The notes under the pieces are model-generated. The model saw nothing but the letters and a program-made list of their open reading frames with translations, had not been told where the DNA came from and searched no databases. A program made the position numbers and the translations under genes. 64,000 bases of DNA, taken from NCBI RefSeq assembly GCF_026967795.1, contig NZ_JAPVBH010000001.1, positions 248,001-312,000 of the forward strand. The letters are read 5' to 3'. This DNA comes from Modestobacter sp. VKM Ac-2986. Lineage in GTDB: Bacteria; Actinomycetota; Actinomycetes; Mycobacteriales; Geodermatophilaceae. Below are positions 53,357 through 61,500 of this stretch, one piece after another; position 1 is the stretch's first letter, and each line of letters opens with the position of its first letter.

Positions 53357-54811
53357 ATGGCCACAGGCAGCACGCCTCCCGACCGGGGTGCCGACACCGG
53401 CACCCCCAGCCGCCGGCGGGACCGCACCCACTGGCTCTACCTCTCCGTGATCGCTGCGGTGGCCCTGGGCATCGTCGTCGGGCTGGTCTTCCCCGACTTC
53501 GCCGTGGGCCTCAAGTGGCTCGGCGACGCCTTCGTCAACCTGATCAAGATGCTGATCGCGCCGGTCATCTTCTGCACGATCGTGCTGGGCATCGGCTCGA
53601 TCCGGAAGGCCGCCCAGGTCGGCAAGGTCGGCGGCCTGGCGCTGGGCTACTTCATCCTGATGTCCACCTTCGCGCTGACCATCGGCCTGGTCGTGGGCAA
53701 CCTGCTGCACCCCGGCGACGGCCTGCAGCTGTCCGACGAGCTGCGTGGGCGCGGCTCGTCGCTGGCCGAGACCGCGGAGGGCGCTGGCGGCACCACCGAC
53801 TTCATCCTCGGACTGATCCCCGAGACGCTGGTCTCCGCGCTGACCGACGGCTCGGTCCTGCAGGCGCTGCTCGTGGCGCTGCTGGTCGGGTTCGCCATCC
53901 AGTCCATGGGGACCGCGGGGGAGCCGGTGCTGCGCGGGATCGGCCACTTCCAGCGGCTGGTCTTCAAGGTGCTGTCCATGATCATGTGGGTCGCGCCGAT
54001 CGGTGCCTTCGGCGCCATCGCGGCCGTGGTCGGGGCCACCGGCGTCGACGCGCTGAAGAGCCTCGCCGTCCTGATGCTGGGCTTCTACGCGACCTGCCTG
54101 ATCTTCGTCTTCGGCGTGCTGGGCGCGGTGCTGTGGGTCTTCACCCGGATCAACGTGTGGAAGCTGCTCAAGTACCTGGGCCGGGAGTTCCTGCTCATCG
54201 TCTCCACGTCCTCCTCCGAGACCGCCCTGCCCCGGCTCATCGCCAAGATGGAGCACGTCGGGGTCTCCAAGCCCGTCGCCGGCATCGTGGTGCCGACCGG
54301 GTACTCCTTCAACCTCGACGGCACCGCCATCTACCTGACGATGGCCTCGCTGTTCATCGCCGAGGCGCTGGGCGACCCGCTGTCACTGGGTGAGCAGGTC
54401 GGCCTGCTGGTCTTCATGATCATCGCCTCGAAGGGCGCCGCGGGCGTCACCGGCGCGGGCCTGGCGACGCTGGCCGGCGGCCTGTCCTCGCACCGTCCCG
54501 AGCTGCTCGAGGGCGTCGGCCTGATCGTCGGCATCGACCGGTTCATGTCCGAGGCGCGTGCGGTCACCAACTTCTCCGGCAACGCGATCGCCACCGTGCT
54601 GGTCGCCCACTGGACCAAGGAGCTCGACCGCGAGCAGCTGGACGCCGTCCTGGCCGGGGACCGCCCCTTCGACGAGGCCACCATGGTCGACGACGGCCAC
54701 GGGCACGGCGGTGGGCACGGCGGTGGGTACGGCGACGTGCACGCCGACGAGCGCGGGCTCGGTGCCGCCAGCGGCGCCCGGGGCACCGGCGAGACGCCGT
54801 CCCCGCGCTGA
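53357..54811 (+). CDS. dctA: C4-dicarboxylate:cation symporter (DAACS family)
   Basis: A 484-residue carrier with eight spans and two re-entrant loops. The serine-rich hairpin VSTSSSETALPRLIAKME, the substrate motif GYSFNLDGTAIYLTMASLFIA and the closing DRFMSEARAVTNFSGNAIATVLVA are those of DctA. The usual short C-terminus is extended by a histidine/glycine-rich tail (GHGHGGGHGGGYGDVHADE) that could bind metal. It is divergent from the DcuS/DcuR-type pair, the usual arrangement for succinate, fumarate and malate uptake. Confidence 0.95.
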   Translation: MATGSTPPDRGADTGTPSRRRDRTHWLYLSVIAAVALGIVVGLVFPDFAVGLKWLGDAFVNLIKMLIAPVIFCTIVLGIGSIRKAAQVGKVGGLALGYFILMSTFALTIGLVVGNLLHPGDGLQLSDELRGRGSSLAETAEGAGGTTDFILGLIPETLVSALTDGSVLQALLVALLVGFAIQSMGTAGEPVLRGIGHFQRLVFKVLSMIMWVAPIGAFGAIAAVVGATGVDALKSLAVLMLGFYATCLIFVFGVLGAVLWVFTRINVWKLLKYLGREFLLIVSTSSSETALPRLIAKMEHVGVSKPVAGIVVPTGYSFNLDGTAIYLTMASLFIAEALGDPLSLGEQVGLLVFMIIASKGAAGVTGAGLATLAGGLSSHRPELLEGVGLIVGIDRFMSEARAVTNFSGNAIATVLVAHWTKELDREQLDAVLAGDRPFDEATMVDDGHGHGGGHGGGYGDVHADERGLGAASGARGTGETPSPR

Positions 54812-54818
54812 CCCGGCA

Positions 54819-54857
54819 GCCGCCGCGCGGTCACCTGGCCGGGTGACCCGCGGCGGC
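54819..54857 (+). terminator. hairpin after dctA
   Basis: Long stem with one bulge: GCCGCCGCG then GGTCACC on the left pairs with GGTGACC then CGCGGCGGC on the right. Confidence 0.7.
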
Positions 54858-54892
54858 ACCCCGGGGCGGCGCTCCCCGGCGCGCCCGCGGCG

Positions 54893-56614
54893 ATGGTGCA
54901 GAGTGTCCTGATGACCGTCACCGGGGCGCCCGCGCCCGCCGACCTGCTCGTGCGGGCGGTGCAGGGGATGGCGCGTCCGCTCTTCGTGCTCGACGACGCC
55001 TGGCGGTTCAGCTACATCAACCCCTCCGGCGCCGCCCTGCTGGGCCGCACGGTCGCGGAGCTGGTCGGCCGGGTCGTGTGGGAGGAGTTCCCCGAGGCCC
55101 GGGGCGGCGACTTCGAGCGCCACTACCGGCACGTCGCCGAGACCGGCGAGCCCGCCGGGTTCGAGGCCTGGTTCGCCCCGCTCGGGGTGCTGTTCCAGGT
55201 CGACGCCTTCCGCACCGACGGCGGCCTGGTCGTCACCTACGACGACGTCACCGCGCGTCGGCGGGCCGAGCAGGCCCGCGAGGAGGCCGCCGCCGCCCGC
55301 GAGGTCGAGGCCGCGCACGCCGCCGAGGCCGCGGCCGAGGCGGCGCTGGCCGGCCGGCACCTGATGCTGCTGGGCGACATCAGCCAGGCGATGACCTCCA
55401 CCCTGGACGTCGAGGAGGCGGTGCACCGCTTCGCCGACCGGGTGGTGCCCACCCTCGCCGACTGGTGCCTGGTCTCCGTGGTCGAGGACGGCGTGCGCCG
55501 CGACATCGGCCGCGCCCACAGCGACCCCGCCCGGCAGGCCGCCGTCGACCGCTACGCCGACCTGCGGGTGCGCACCAACCGGCCCAACGCCCCGGTGCCG
55601 ACCTCGCTGTGCGACGGCACGCCCGTGGTCATCCAGCAGCTCACCGACGAGGTGATGACGACGATGGTCGGCGACGCGCGGGCGCTCGAGGCGGTCCGGG
55701 CGCTGCAGCCCAGCGCGGTCGCGGTGTACCCGCTCATCGCCCGCGAGGAGCTCTTCGGCGCGCTCACCCTGGTCAACGGCCCCGACCGCGGCCCGTTCAC
55801 CGACCTGGAGCTGAGCACCGCCGCCGTCGCCTCCTTCCGCGCGGCGCTGGCGCTGGACAACGCCCGGCTGGCCGGTGCGCAGGTGCGGGTGGCCGAGCGG
55901 CTGCAGCGCAGCCTGCTGTCCGAGCCGGTGCAGCCCGACCAGTTGGAGATCGCCGTCCGCTACCGGCCGGCGACCAAGGGCATCGCCATCGGTGGCGACT
56001 GGTACGACGCCTTCCAGCAGCCCGACGGCGACACCGTGCTGGTCATCGGCGACGTGGTCGGCCACGACCTCGAGGCCGCCGCCACGATGGGCCAGCTGAA
56101 GACGACGGTCCGGGCGATCGCCTACGACCGGCAGGAGCGCCCCGCGCAGGTCCTCGGCCGCGCCGACCGGGCCGTCGCCGGGCTGGGCGTCGCGACGCTG
56201 GCCACCGCGCTGGTCGGCCGGGTCGGGTCCGCCGCCGACCGGGCGGGCGGGCGCCGGCTGCGCTGGGCCACCGCGGGCCACCCCGTGCCGATGCTGCTGC
56301 AGCCCGACGGCACGGTCGTCGAGCTCGACGCGCCCGTCGGCCCGCCGCTGGGCACCGACTGGCCGGGGGAGCGCGCCGACGGCGTCGTCGACCTGCTGCC
56401 GGGGTCGACGCTGCTGCTGTTCACCGACGGGCTGTTCGAGCGCCGCACCGAGGACCTGGACACCGGGCGGGCCCGGCTGCGGGCCGCCGTCGCCGCGCTG
56501 GCCGGGGAGCCGCTGCCGGACCTGTGCGACGGCCTGCTCGCCGAGCTGCTCGCCCAGGGCGCGGAGGACGACGTGGCGCTGCTGGCCGTCCGCGTGCACC
56601 CCGGAGGGCGCTGA
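54893..56614 (+). CDS. PAS-GAF-PP2C (SpoIIE-type) phosphatase
   Basis: A 573-residue cytoplasmic protein: PAS (about 20-120; RPLFVLDDAWRFSYINPSGAALLG), Ala-rich coiled coil (121-155), GAF (about 158-325) and PP2C (about 345-570; IAIGGDWYDAF, GDVVGHDLEAAATMGQLK, TAGHPVPMLLQ, FTDGLFERR, AEDDVALLAVRVH). In the HP motif the usual NAGHP reads TAGHP. The PAS lacks a LOV cysteine. ATG 54893 is used; ATG 54911 is an alternative. It is the third enzyme of this class in the window. Confidence 0.9.
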   Translation: MVQSVLMTVTGAPAPADLLVRAVQGMARPLFVLDDAWRFSYINPSGAALLGRTVAELVGRVVWEEFPEARGGDFERHYRHVAETGEPAGFEAWFAPLGVLFQVDAFRTDGGLVVTYDDVTARRRAEQAREEAAAAREVEAAHAAEAAAEAALAGRHLMLLGDISQAMTSTLDVEEAVHRFADRVVPTLADWCLVSVVEDGVRRDIGRAHSDPARQAAVDRYADLRVRTNRPNAPVPTSLCDGTPVVIQQLTDEVMTTMVGDARALEAVRALQPSAVAVYPLIAREELFGALTLVNGPDRGPFTDLELSTAAVASFRAALALDNARLAGAQVRVAERLQRSLLSEPVQPDQLEIAVRYRPATKGIAIGGDWYDAFQQPDGDTVLVIGDVVGHDLEAAATMGQLKTTVRAIAYDRQERPAQVLGRADRAVAGLGVATLATALVGRVGSAADRAGGRRLRWATAGHPVPMLLQPDGTVVELDAPVGPPLGTDWPGERADGVVDLLPGSTLLLFTDGLFERRTEDLDTGRARLRAAVAALAGEPLPDLCDGLLAELLAQGAEDDVALLAVRVHPGGR

Positions 56615-56621
56615 CCGGCGC

Positions 56622-57557
56622 TCAGTCGGTGCGCGCCGCGGCCTCCCGGACGGCGGCGGCGACCGCCGCGACGCCCTGCGGGCTCCACAGCAGCGAGTCG
56701 TGGTCGGTGTCGGGCACCTCGCGGGCGGTGATCCGCGCCGCCGCCAGGCCCATGTCGGCCAGCCGACCCTCGTCGTAGAGGCCGGGCTTGCCGCCGTCCA
56801 TGCCGCGCGTCGCCCACAGCAGGGTCGCGGGCACGGGCAGGTCGGCGGTGGCCTCCAGCACCGCCTCGTTGCGCAGCATGTCCGCGCCGTCGGCGCGCAC
56901 CGCCTCGGGGGAGACGGCGCTGCGCAGCTGCGGTCCCGTGCCGGTCAGGTCGCGGGCCAGGAAGGCCGCCACGTCGGGGTCGTCGACCCACGGGCCGACC
57001 GTCGGGTGGTCGGCCCAGAACGACAGCACCGCGGCCTCGTCGGGGAACGTGGCGCCCAGCCGGTCCAGGGTCGGGCCCAGGAAGGCGGCCAGCATCGTGT
57101 CGGTGTCCGCGGCCGGCGGCACGGGGAAGGGCAGCCCGCCGTCGACGAGCACCAGACCGTGCACCAGGCCGCGGGCGGCCCCGGCGGCGGCCAGGGTGGC
57201 GACGAAGCCGCCCATCGAGTGGCCGACCAGCACGGTGACGTCGGCACCGGCGTCGTCGTCGGCCCCGAAGGCCTCCAGCAGTGCGGTGACGTCGGCGGCG
57301 TGCACGCCCAGGCCGTAGGGGGAGGGGAGGCCGGCGCTCAGGCCCCGCCCGCGCAGGTCCGGGGCGACGACCTGGCAGCCACCGGCCAGCGCGGACGCCA
57401 CCGGCGCCCAGACCATGGCGTTGCTGGTGATGCCGTGCACCAGCACGACCAGCGGTGCGGCCGGCGCGTCGGCCGCCCAGTACAGCGCCGCGAGGTCACC
57501 GCCCTCCACCGGGACGGTGATCTCCTCGGGCAGGCGCACGTCGGCGGGGGTGCTCAC
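56622..57557 (-). CDS. alpha/beta fold hydrolase
   Basis: A 311-residue cytoplasmic hydrolase. The oxyanion-region motif LVHGITSNAMVW lies at about 39-50, VVAPDLRGRGLSAG near 63-76, the nucleophile elbow VGHSMGGF with S114, a cap domain (about 140-230), and the closing His in DTDHDSLLW. Epoxide hydrolase, haloperoxidase and esterase members all look like this, so no substrate is given. It converges with the PP2C phosphatase gene with only 7 bases between stops. Confidence 0.88.
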   Translation of the reverse strand: MSTPADVRLPEEITVPVEGGDLAALYWAADAPAAPLVVLVHGITSNAMVWAPVASALAGGCQVVAPDLRGRGLSAGLPSPYGLGVHAADVTALLEAFGADDDAGADVTVLVGHSMGGFVATLAAAGAARGLVHGLVLVDGGLPFPVPPAADTDTMLAAFLGPTLDRLGATFPDEAAVLSFWADHPTVGPWVDDPDVAAFLARDLTGTGPQLRSAVSPEAVRADGADMLRNEAVLEATADLPVPATLLWATRGMDGGKPGLYDEGRLADMGLAAARITAREVPDTDHDSLLWSPQGVAAVAAAVREAAARTD

Positions 57558-57585
57558 GCCGCCACCCTGCTCCGGTCCGGCGCTG

Positions 57586-57599
57586 GTTGCACGTGGAAC
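57586..57599. other. parS-like site with one mismatch
   Basis: GTTGCACGTGGAAC differs at one base from the palindromic core seen at 14496 and 25717, and is followed by A as in TGTTCCACGTGGAACA. It lies in the 46-base gap between the ZIP transporter and the hydrolase. Confidence 0.5.
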
Positions 57600-57603
57600 A
57601 CCG

Positions 57604-58353
57604 CTAGGCGAGGTGGATCGTGAAGGCCACCAGGAAGCCCAGCGAGGTGATCAGCCCGGTCCAGCTGCGGGTCGTCTCGAACGCCTCGGGGATCATCGTG
57701 TCGGCGATCATCGTCAGGATCGCGCCGGCGGCGACCGCGGTGATCACGGCGATGACCTCCGGTGGCGCATCGCCGAGGGCGACGTAGCCCAGCAGGGCCG
57801 CGAGCCCGCTCAGCACGGCGATCGCCGTCCAGACCCCGAACACGTACCGCGCCGACCGGCCGCTGCGCTTCATCCCGGCCGCGCTGGACAGCCCCTCGGG
57901 GACGTTGGAGATGAACACCGCGGCCAGCACCGGCAGGCTCACCGTCCCGCCCGCGAGCAGCCCCACGCCCAGGACGACGGACTCGGGGACGCCGTCGAGC
58001 AGCGCGCCGACCGCGATCGCCGCACCGCTGCCCTGCTGCTCGTCCTCCGAGGGCTGCTGACCGCCCGACCGCTTGCGGTGCCGGGCCCCGCGCCGGGCCA
58101 GCAGCGCGTTCGCCCCCAGGTAGGCCACCGCACCGCCCAGGAAGCCCAGTGCGGTCGGGACCAGCCCGCCGGTGTCGGCCGCCTCGGCCATCAGGTCGAA
58201 GGCGACCGCCGAGATGAGCACGCCCGACCCGAAGGCCATCACGCCGGCCACGACCCCGTCGGGCACCCGCACCAGCCAGGCGATCAGCGCGCCGATGACC
58301 AGCGCGGCCCCGCCGAGCAGCCCCCAGAGACCGGCCTCCAACCAGATCGGCAC
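57604..58353 (-). CDS. ZIP family metal transporter
   Basis: A 249-residue protein of seven or eight spans with a central charged loop (RRGARHRKRSGGQQPSEDEQQ). The conserved pair of helices carries GALLDGVPESVVLGVGLLAG and AVFISNVPEGLSSAAGMKRSG, the ZIP metal-binding signatures (the first usual His is replaced by Asp). Probably takes up a divalent cation; selectivity cannot be predicted. GTG 58353 follows GGGGAGG. A short hairpin (58363-58383) lies just upstream. Confidence 0.87.
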   Translation of the reverse strand: MPIWLEAGLWGLLGGAALVIGALIAWLVRVPDGVVAGVMAFGSGVLISAVAFDLMAEAADTGGLVPTALGFLGGAVAYLGANALLARRGARHRKRSGGQQPSEDEQQGSGAAIAVGALLDGVPESVVLGVGLLAGGTVSLPVLAAVFISNVPEGLSSAAGMKRSGRSARYVFGVWTAIAVLSGLAALLGYVALGDAPPEVIAVITAVAAGAILTMIADTMIPEAFETTRSWTGLITSLGFLVAFTIHLA

Positions 58354-58515
58354 GTCGTCCTCCCCGCCCGTCCCCCGGGCGGGTCCGTCGGCGCAGCCGC
58401 CGGTACCCGGCCGCCCGGGTGGTCAGTCGCCGAGCGCCCGCTGCCTGCGTCACACGTCGTCCGTACGCGTTGCCCGTGCCGCAGCGCGTGCACCGCGCAC
58501 GGAACGCGTCCTTCG

Positions 58516-59706
58516 TCAGTCGGTGGCGTGGCTGAGCAGGTAGCGGCCGAAGTGCGGGACGGTGAAGGCGATCTGGCCGCGCTCGGCGGAGTAGACCAGG
58601 CCCTTCTTGATCAGCGAGTCGCGGGCGGGGGAGAGGGAGGCGGGCTTGCGGCCCAGGGTGACCGCGACGTCCGACGTCCCGACCGCGGCGCCCGTGGGGC
58701 CGCCCAGCTCGGCCATGGCGTGCATGTACTCCCGCTCGGCGGGGGTGGCGCGGTCGTAGCGGGAGCCGAAGAAGCCCACTGCGAGCTCGGCCTCGGCGGC
58801 CGGGGCGCCCATCGCGACGTCGGCCGCGGTGATGGGGGAGGAGGCGGCGACGTCCCAGGTGACCTTGCCGTAGGCCTGCACGAAGTAGGGATAGCCGTCG
58901 GCGGCGTCGTAGAGGGCGTCCAGCGCGGCGGGTTCGAAGGTGACGTCCTCCCGCTCGGCAGGGGCCAGCAGCGCGCGGTCGGCGGCGTCCCGGTCGAGCC
59001 GGTCGATCCGCAGGTAGCGGAAGAGCCGCTCCGAGTAGCTCTTGGAGGCCGACAGCACCGCGGGCAGGTGGGGCAGCCCGGCGCCGACGACGATCAGCGG
59101 GGCGCCCTGCTGGCTCAGCTCGTGGCAGGCGGCGCAGATGGCGGAGACCTCATCGGTCTGCACGTCCTGCATCTCGTCGATGAACAGCGCCACGCCCTTG
59201 CCCACGTCGGCGGCGATCCCGGCCACGTCGCTCAGCAGCTCGACCAGGTCGATCTCCATGTCGCCGGAGTCGGCCCGGCCGGTGGTGGCCGGCACGTCGA
59301 TGCCCGGTTGCCAGCGGTCGCGCACCTTGGCGTCCGCGGGCGCCTGCCGCTGGGCGAAGGCCTTGAGGGTGCCCAGCACGGCGTCGGTGGACTCCTGGTC
59401 GGGGTGTCGGAGCTCGCGCAGGGCCATGTGCAGCGCGGCCGACAGCGGACGGCGCAGCGACTGCTCGGGCCGGGCCTCGATCTTGCCGGTGCCCCAGCCG
59501 CGGGTGATGGCCGCCGAGCGCAGTTGGTTGAGCAGCACGGTCTTGCCCACCCCGCGCAGCCCGGTGAGCACGAGCGAGCGCTCCGGCCGGCCGCGGGCGA
59601 TGCGCTCCAGGACGACGTCGAAGGCCGACAGCTCGGTGTCCCGGCCGGCCAGCTCGGGTGGGCGCTGTCCGGCGCCGGGGGCGTACGGGTTCCGGACGGG
59701 GTCCAT
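58516..59706 (-). CDS. AAA/STAND-type ATPase with C-terminal winged-helix-like region
   Basis: A 396-residue protein. The N-terminus NPYAPGAGQRPPELAGRD is followed by Walker A GLRGVGKT (49-56), Walker B ALFIDEMQD (D177, E178), a sensor-like VVGAGLPHLPAVL (near 207), and a C-terminal region (about 310-396) ending in an apparent winged helix (RDSLIKKGLVYSAERGQIAF, HFGRYL). The ORC/Cdc6-like plan suggests nucleic-acid binding. The cellular role is unknown. A TAGCCT box ends 7 bases before the ATG (leaderless type), and inverted repeats plus a LexA-like box lie upstream. Confidence 0.85.
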   Translation of the reverse strand: MDPVRNPYAPGAGQRPPELAGRDTELSAFDVVLERIARGRPERSLVLTGLRGVGKTVLLNQLRSAAITRGWGTGKIEARPEQSLRRPLSAALHMALRELRHPDQESTDAVLGTLKAFAQRQAPADAKVRDRWQPGIDVPATTGRADSGDMEIDLVELLSDVAGIAADVGKGVALFIDEMQDVQTDEVSAICAACHELSQQGAPLIVVGAGLPHLPAVLSASKSYSERLFRYLRIDRLDRDAADRALLAPAEREDVTFEPAALDALYDAADGYPYFVQAYGKVTWDVAASSPITAADVAMGAPAAEAELAVGFFGSRYDRATPAEREYMHAMAELGGPTGAAVGTSDVAVTLGRKPASLSPARDSLIKKGLVYSAERGQIAFTVPHFGRYLLSHATD

Positions 59707-59713
59707 GTCGAGG

Positions 59714-59817
59714 AGGCTATGCCGTCCTCTTGCCCTGGAGCTAGACAGGCGTAGACCAGGGCATCGACGACGGTCTCGACCGCCGTCTCAGGCTCTCTAG
59801 CTCTCCTGCTAGAGAGC
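59714..59817 (-). promoter_or_regulatory. ATPase promoter region with two inverted repeats
   Basis: On the minus strand TAGCCT (59714-59719) is 7 bases from the ATPase start. GCCCTGG (59732-59738) and CCAGGGC (59756-59762) bracket the -35 region. Further up, GCTCTCTAGC (59792-59801) and GCTAGAGAGC (59808-59817) form a perfect 10-base stem. These may be repressor sites or, if transcription starts further upstream, leader hairpins. Confidence 0.55.
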
Positions 59818-59881
59818 GCCAGACGCCGTCAGAGGGCGGCGCGACCGTCGCCGTGCTCGTGTCCCGACCCTAGCACCGATC

Positions 59882-59897
59882 TCGAACACGTGTTCGA
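59882..59897. promoter_or_regulatory. LexA/SOS-type box
   Basis: TCGAACACGTGTTCGA is a perfect 16-base palindrome matching the Gram-positive LexA pattern CGAAC-N4-GTTCG. It lies between the VTT gene stop and the AAA ATPase, 175 bases upstream of the ATPase start. A TAGGGT box (59867-59872, minus strand) could be the promoter it covers. Confidence 0.65.
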
Positions 59898-59899
59898 AC

Positions 59900-60589
59900 T
59901 CAGGCCGTCGCCCGGCGTCGCCGGACCTGCCACCAGCGCGCGAGCCCCAGCCCGACCAGCGTCACCGAGAGCGGCACCAGGGCCAGCAGCAGCCCGCCGC
60001 CGTCCCCCGCAGAGCCGACGGTCGCGCCGAGGAGGACGTAGGCGATGGTGCCCGGTGCCATCCCGACCGTCGACCCGAGCAGGTAGGCGCCCAGCGGGAT
60101 GCCGGACAGGCCGCTGGCGTAGCTGACCAGCGTGAAGGGCGTGACCGGCAGCAGCCGCCCGACCAGGACGGCGACGGCGCCCCGGCGGGTGAGCAGGGCG
60201 TCGGCCCGGGCCAGCCGCGGCCCGGCCAGCCGCGTCACCGTCTCCCGGCCCAGCCAGCGGGCGAGACCGAAGCCGGCCAGGGCGGCCAGCACGCCGCTGC
60301 CCAGCGACAGGGCGAGGCCGCCCCAGAACCCGGCGAGCACCCCGGCCAGCACCGAGAGCGCGGTGCGGGGCACCGGTGCCAGCGGGGCGAGGGAGAACGC
60401 GGCGAGCAGCAGCACCCAGCCCGACGGGCCGCGCCGGTCCAGCCAGCCGCGCACCGTCGCCACGTCCGGGACGTCGACGAGGACGGCCACCACGATGCCG
60501 GCGGTCAGCAGGCACAGCAGGGCCGCGGCCCGCAGCACCGCACCCCGGGGGAGCCGCCGTCCGGCCGGGACTGCGGGGACGGGAGCCAC
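59900..60589 (-). CDS. VTT (TVP38/DedA-like) membrane protein
   Basis: A 229-residue protein with six or so hydrophobic segments. The VTT core is seen in AFSLAPLAPVPRTALSVLAGVLAG, LPVTPFTLVSYASGLSGIPLGAYLLGSTVGMAPG and a short basic C-terminus (RWWQVRRRRATA). Relatives are implicated in lipid scrambling or undecaprenyl-phosphate recycling. GTG 60589 is chosen; the frame is open further upstream but reads as non-family Arg-rich sequence. Confidence 0.85.
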   Translation of the reverse strand: MAPVPAVPAGRRLPRGAVLRAAALLCLLTAGIVVAVLVDVPDVATVRGWLDRRGPSGWVLLLAAFSLAPLAPVPRTALSVLAGVLAGFWGGLALSLGSGVLAALAGFGLARWLGRETVTRLAGPRLARADALLTRRGAVAVLVGRLLPVTPFTLVSYASGLSGIPLGAYLLGSTVGMAPGTIAYVLLGATVGSAGDGGGLLLALVPLSVTLVGLGLARWWQVRRRRATA

Positions 60590-61044
60590 CCGGCCAGTGT
60601 CGCAAGTGTCGTGGAGGCCGCACCGGCATCGGCGGGTGTGCGCCCAGCGGGCTCGTCGCCGTCCGCAGTGCCCGGTACGCGCACGCTCGCCGGGCCGGGA
60701 CGTGCGCAGCGCCCCGCCGGGGGCTGGGCCCGACGGGGCGCGCGATGGCCGGTCCGTCAGCCGCCTCTCGGCGAGTGGTCGCTCGCGGCGACGCTGGGGT
60801 GGGGCCCGGGGGTCTGTCCGGACCGGCACCCCGTACAAGCAGGTGGGAGCGGGAGTTGTTCCCGTCAGCGGTACGGCGTGAGGGCGCGCAGCAGCTCGGT
60901 CCCCCCGATCGGCAGCAGCTCCAGCCGCCGTGCGGAGCCCAGGCCGCCCTCCTGTCCGACCCCCACCCGGTCGGGGGACCGACCGCGACGCGCGAGGACG
61001 CCGGACGGCGGCCCCAGCGACCGCCGGGCGCTAGCGTGCGCGCC
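60590..61044. other. 455-base intergenic region without a clear gene
   Basis: Divergent promoter space for the VTT and PF04020-type genes. It holds a GCGCCCCG/CGGGGCGC stem near 60711-60742. A minus-strand frame of about 34 codons ending at 60865-60867 reads like a protein C-terminus (SARRLELLPIGGTELLRAL) but has no recognisable body or start. Confidence 0.4.
61032..61037 (+). promoter_or_regulatory. -10 box of a probably leaderless transcript
   Basis: TAGCGT ends 7 bases before the GTG at 61045; no Shine-Dalgarno. Confidence 0.5.
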
Positions 61045-61431
61045 GTGAACACGATCGGGAAGTTCGCCCTGCGGGTCGTCGTGCTGGCCGTGATCATCTT
61101 CGCGGTCACCCGGCTGGTCGACGGCATCGACGTCCTCGGCAACGACCAGGCCACCCTCGGCAGCGCCGGCACCTACCTGTGGGTCGCGCTGCTGTTCGCC
61201 GTCGTCAACTCGATCGTCGGCCCGGTGGTCCGGCTGCTCGCGCTGCCGTTCGTCATGGCGACCCTCGGCCTCTTCCTGCTGGTCGTCAACGCCGCGCTGC
61301 TCGGCCTCACCGCGGCCCTGTCCGACCGGTTCAGCGTCGACGGCTTCGTGGCCGCGCTGCTGGGCGGCTTCCTCATCGCCGTCTTCAGCTGGATCGCCGA
61401 GCTGCTGCTGCCGCTGAAGGTCCGCGGCTGA
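61045..61431 (+). CDS. PF04020-type membrane protein (phage holin 4 superfamily)
   Basis: A 128-residue protein with four spans (about 7-25, 47-66, 75-97, 103-122). Family blocks are WVALLFAVVNSIVGPVVRLLALPF and TLGLFLLVVNAALLGLTAALS, then GGFLIAVFSWIAELLLPL. Despite the family name these are ordinary chromosomal membrane proteins of unknown function; there is no phage context here. Confidence 0.88.
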   Translation: MNTIGKFALRVVVLAVIIFAVTRLVDGIDVLGNDQATLGSAGTYLWVALLFAVVNSIVGPVVRLLALPFVMATLGLFLLVVNAALLGLTAALSDRFSVDGFVAALLGGFLIAVFSWIAELLLPLKVRG

Positions 61432-61486
61432 CGCCTGGGACCCGGCGCGGCACGCCGATGTGCGTGCAGCGCGGCGGGGTGGCGGC

Positions 61487-61492
61487 TAGCGT
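61487..61492 (+). promoter_or_regulatory. -10 box of a probably leaderless gdh transcript
   Basis: TAGCGT ends 8 bases before the ATG at 61501. Confidence 0.45.
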
Positions 61493-61500
61493 CGGTGAGC

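Noticed and set aside
59792-59817. tRNA-like or attachment-site hairpin upstream of the AAA ATPase
   Set aside because: It is a single 10-base stem without cloverleaf, T-loop or CCA end, and no integrase is nearby.
60865-60970. Minus-strand C-terminus-like frame in the VTT/PF04020-type gap
   Set aside because: About 34 codons look protein-like, but there is no start, no family match and it overlaps the divergent promoter; a remnant is possible but not supported.
61045-61431. Holin family name as evidence of a prophage
   Set aside because: No integrase, terminase, capsid or lysin gene is near; PF04020-type proteins are common chromosomal membrane proteins.
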